This document shows positions 63,887 to 64,000 of a stretch of DNA of 64,000 nt, in pieces. The notes beneath the pieces were generated by a model. The model made no database searches and was not told where the DNA came from. It was given only the letters and a program-made list of their open reading frames with translations. The stretch is from PALSA-894 sp963734185. GTDB taxonomy: Bacteria; Pseudomonadota; Alphaproteobacteria; Rhizobiales; Xanthobacteraceae. A program made the position numbers and the translations under genes. The first letter of the stretch is position 1; every line of letters begins with the position of its first letter. The DNA lies in contig CAVTGA010000001.1 of the NCBI GenBank assembly GCA_963734185.1, positions 682,001-746,000 of the forward strand. The letters run 5' to 3'.

Positions 63887-64000
63887 CTACTTGATCTTGG
63901 ACTCGCGGAACTCGACGTGCTTCTTGGCGACGGGATCGTATTTCTTCTTGGTGAGCTTGTCGGTCATGGTGCGCGAGTTCTTCTTGGTGACGTAGAAGAA
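63887..64000 (-). CDS. rpmG: 50S ribosomal protein L33, partial (5' end outside window)
   Basis: The last 37 residues and stop are present; the start lies beyond position 64000. FFYVTKKNSRTMTDKLTKKK followed by YDPVAKKHVEFRESKIK is the ribosomal L33 C-terminus. No Cys pairs in this part, as in the zinc-free form. A component of the large ribosomal subunit. Confidence 0.95.
   Translation of the reverse strand, partial: FFYVTKKNSRTMTDKLTKKKYDPVAKKHVEFRESKIK

Overview
The window is high-GC alphaproteobacterial chromosome. The gene content points to the order Hyphomicrobiales (Rhizobiales), near the Bradyrhizobium/Xanthobacteraceae lineage: a divK-pleD-rpmG block, a MipZ division ATPase, clpS-clpA, a DUF1849/EipB envelope protein, DUF1489 and DUF3572 proteins, a Tim14-like membrane J-protein, Tad-type von Willebrand proteins, a phasin, and several families of short palindromic intergenic repeats typical of this order. 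I saw no rRNA, tRNA, CRISPR array, phage or transposase gene.

Layout. 0-9 kb: a double-hairpin repeat, a TetR repressor with a near-perfect operator, isovaleryl-CoA dehydrogenase with a thioesterase, a secreted LprI-like protein, a Tat-exported flavin amine oxidase, two tandem aldo/keto reductases and a DMT exporter. 9-12.8 kb: the most unusual locus. It holds a DUF6065 protein, a 131-residue protein made of 25-residue repeats, and a divergent SARP/BTAD-TPR regulator; the shared upstream region carries GTGAA-type heptads phased at multiples of 11 bp. 12.8-16.7 kb: ElyC/YdcF-like protein, rhodanese, two tandem GST-like proteins, a VOC protein. 16.7-22.4 kb: a catabolic patch (thiamine-diphosphate enzyme, cyclase, Bug-type binding protein, D-tartrate-dehydratase-like enolase). 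It contains a Uma2 gene and a dense cluster of single-base frame breaks. 22.4-31.8 kb: a phospholipase D/VTT fusion with a nuclease-like partner, carboxyltransferase beta subunit, DUF4345, HCCA-isomerase-like protein, broken DUF2171 gene, crotonase, double-ABM secreted protein, SDR. 31.8-38.7 kb: small envelope proteins, a 32-bp tandem repeat, a diguanylate cyclase, a biotin carboxylase alpha subunit. 38.7-42.4 kb: intradiol dioxygenase and two tandem branched-chain-type binding proteins without ABC genes. 42.5-50.7 kb: MipZ, VWA protein, Tim14-like J-protein, DacF-type carboxypeptidase with SPOR domain, phasin, two TadG-like VWA proteins. 51-64 kb: ClpS/ClpA, AzlCD, HIT, FemAB-like acyltransferase, GDPD, RidA, EipB, DNA polymerase IV, DUF3572, DivK, PleD and the 5'-truncated rpmG.

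How it works together. Isovaleryl-CoA dehydrogenase and the two carboxylase subunits fit leucine/isovalerate breakdown, but they lie far apart (about 0.9, 25 and 36 kb) instead of in one operon. DivK, PleD, MipZ and a second diguanylate cyclase are cell-cycle and c-di-GMP components. ClpS-ClpA is the N-degron proteolysis unit. Many gene borders are touched by palindromic repeats, which in places supply stop codons or replace gene ends.
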